DNA from: Odoribacter sp. | GTDB taxonomy: Bacteria > Bacteroidota > Bacteroidia > Bacteroidales > Prolixibacteraceae | NCBI GenBank assembly: GCA_013824715.1 | Contig: PNOH01000044.1 | Location: forward strand, 1 to 34,444 | DNA length: 34,444 nt | Direction: 5' to 3' | Shown here: positions 33,664 to 34,444 of the stretch, piece after piece | Numbering within the stretch: position 1 is the first letter of the stretch | Layout: each line of letters opens with the position of its first letter | Made by a program: the position numbers and the translations under genes | The notes under the pieces: model-generated | What the model saw: the letters and a program-made list of their open reading frames with translations, nothing else | What the model was told of the DNA's origin: nothing | Database searches by the model: none

Positions 33664-34335
33664 TTATGTTTTTAACTTTTGAATAATGGCCAACGCCTGA
33701 CGACATTTTTCGGTAATATTTTGATAGCTTCCTGATTCGATTACTTCTTTTGGAAACAATTGCGAACCCATCCCTACACAATGAACCCCTGCATTAAACC
33801 AGCCTTTCAGATTAGCTTCATCCGGAGAAACACCTCCGGTTGGCATAATGCTTGCCCACGGCATCGGGCCTTTTACTCCTGAAACAAAATCAGGACCGCC
33901 GACTGATGAACCAGGGAATACTTTTACCACTTCAGCGCCCAGTTCGTGCGCGAGATTGATTTCTGTCACCGAACCGCAACCCGGGCTCCAGGCAATTTTC
34001 CGGCGGTTGCAAATTCGGGCAGTAGCTGGGTCTATGACAGGCGAAACAATGAAATTGGCGCCCAGTTGAATGTAGAGTACAGCAGTTGCGCTATCAATCA
34101 CCGAACCAGCTCCCAGAATCATTTCCGGAGCTTCTTTGGCTGCCCATTTCAACAATTCGCCAAACACTTCGTGGGCAAAATCGCCCCGGTTGGTGAATTC
34201 GAAAACACGCACACCACCATCATAACAAGCCTTCACAACCTGTTTGCAAACCTCTGCATCCTTGTGATAAAAAACCGGGACCATGCCGGTTTCTTTCATT
34301 TTTAATGCGACTTCAATCCGTGTAAACCTTGCCAT
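33664..34335 (-). CDS. eda: 2-dehydro-3-deoxy-phosphogluconate (KDPG) aldolase
   Basis: The enzyme cleaves KDPG to pyruvate and glyceraldehyde-3-phosphate. I choose the ATG at 34335 (MARFTRIEVALKMKETG, 223 residues), as the 31 residues upstream to 34428 are low complexity and encoded by a repeat-like tract. With this start the Schiff-base lysine is K138 in GAEVVKVFPGSS, and the catalytic Glu is E46 in VFEFTNR. FIVSPVIDP, SPGCGSVTE and IMPTGGVSPDEANLKGWF are also family blocks. It is upstream of exuT in the same direction. It would finish breakdown of hexuronates by the ketodeoxygluconate route. Related aldolases with other keto-acid specificity (for example KDPGal) cannot be excluded. Confidence 0.88.
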   Translation of the reverse strand: MARFTRIEVALKMKETGMVPVFYHKDAEVCKQVVKACYDGGVRVFEFTNRGDFAHEVFGELLKWAAKEAPEMILGAGSVIDSATAVLYIQLGANFIVSPVIDPATARICNRRKIAWSPGCGSVTEINLAHELGAEVVKVFPGSSVGGPDFVSGVKGPMPWASIMPTGGVSPDEANLKGWFNAGVHCVGMGSQLFPKEVIESGSYQNITEKCRQALAIIQKLKT

Positions 34336-34346
34336 TTCATTATAAA

Positions 34347-34381
34347 TTGTTGCGGGTTTCGGGTTACGAGTTCCGCGTTTG
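34347..34381. repeat. short heptamer tract upstream of the KDPG aldolase gene
   Basis: Five consecutive 7-bp units share the core xxGTTxx: TTGTTGC, GGGTTTC, GGGTTAC, GAGTTCC, GCGTTTG. The period is the same as in the array at 304-499, although the unit is different. It occupies the leader region of the aldolase gene; the remaining bases to the window end are AT-rich and show nothing. Confidence 0.45.
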
Positions 34382-34444
34382 TTTTTCAATTTTGATTTGA
34401 TATTCTTCGCGACTTCGAGTCTTAGCATTTTATAATTTATAATT

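Overview
The window looks like a chromosomal segment of a Bacteroidota genome, probably of the Marinilabiliales/Prolixibacteraceae type; this is inference from gene families, as no marker gene is present. Supporting signs are several TAnnTTTG -7 boxes, few clear Shine-Dalgarno sites, a TonB-dependent receptor, a DUF2490-like outer-membrane protein, DUF4395, and an N-acetyltransferase-like DUF5009 protein. I see no rRNA, tRNA, CRISPR array, transposase or prophage.

Layout. 1-499 is non-coding: two REP-like hairpins in opposite orientation, then 28 in-phase 7-bp repeats that end exactly at a thioesterase stop codon. 500-3609 holds a hotdog thioesterase, a nucleoside phosphorylase, a SirB1/transglutaminase-like protein and a flavin reductase-rubredoxin fusion. 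3817-7818 is an agmatine-to-putrescine block (aguB ... aguA) split by about 2 kb that carries a DUF4395 membrane protein, a lipoprotein and a decaying HEPN/MNT toxin-antitoxin pair; a 39-bp scrap of a second MNT gene lies directly after aguB. An APC-type permease (7936-9243, minus) converges on it.

9422-15289 encodes two exported proteins that share an N-terminal domain. The second is a 1688-residue protein with 24 degenerate TPR-like repeats. It is followed by an unusual sugar-kinase/RapZ C-terminal fusion, a 42-residue Cys/Lys-rich small protein and a TonB-dependent receptor.

19203-26102 is the most striking part. Two consecutive modules each consist of a tetrahaem cytochrome c, a Tat-exported protein with four [4Fe-4S] clusters and an NrfD/PsrC-family quinone-site membrane protein. 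They are separated by a polytopic DUF2339-like protein. The architecture resembles the JOP half of DsrMKJOP, but it is duplicated and has no catalytic molybdenum, nitrite or hydrogenase subunit nearby. An FNR-like palindrome and a good Bacteroidota promoter lie upstream. The likely role is electron exchange between the menaquinone pool and a periplasmic or outer-membrane partner under low oxygen.

26099-34335 turns to carbohydrate functions: a DUF2490-like protein, an SMP-30/gluconolactonase, glycerol kinase, a DUF5009/NagX-like protein, 3-dehydro-L-gulonate 2-dehydrogenase (yiaK), and on the minus strand a KDPG aldolase-ExuT-TerB run. Together yiaK, exuT and the aldolase suggest hexuronate/ketogluconate breakdown.
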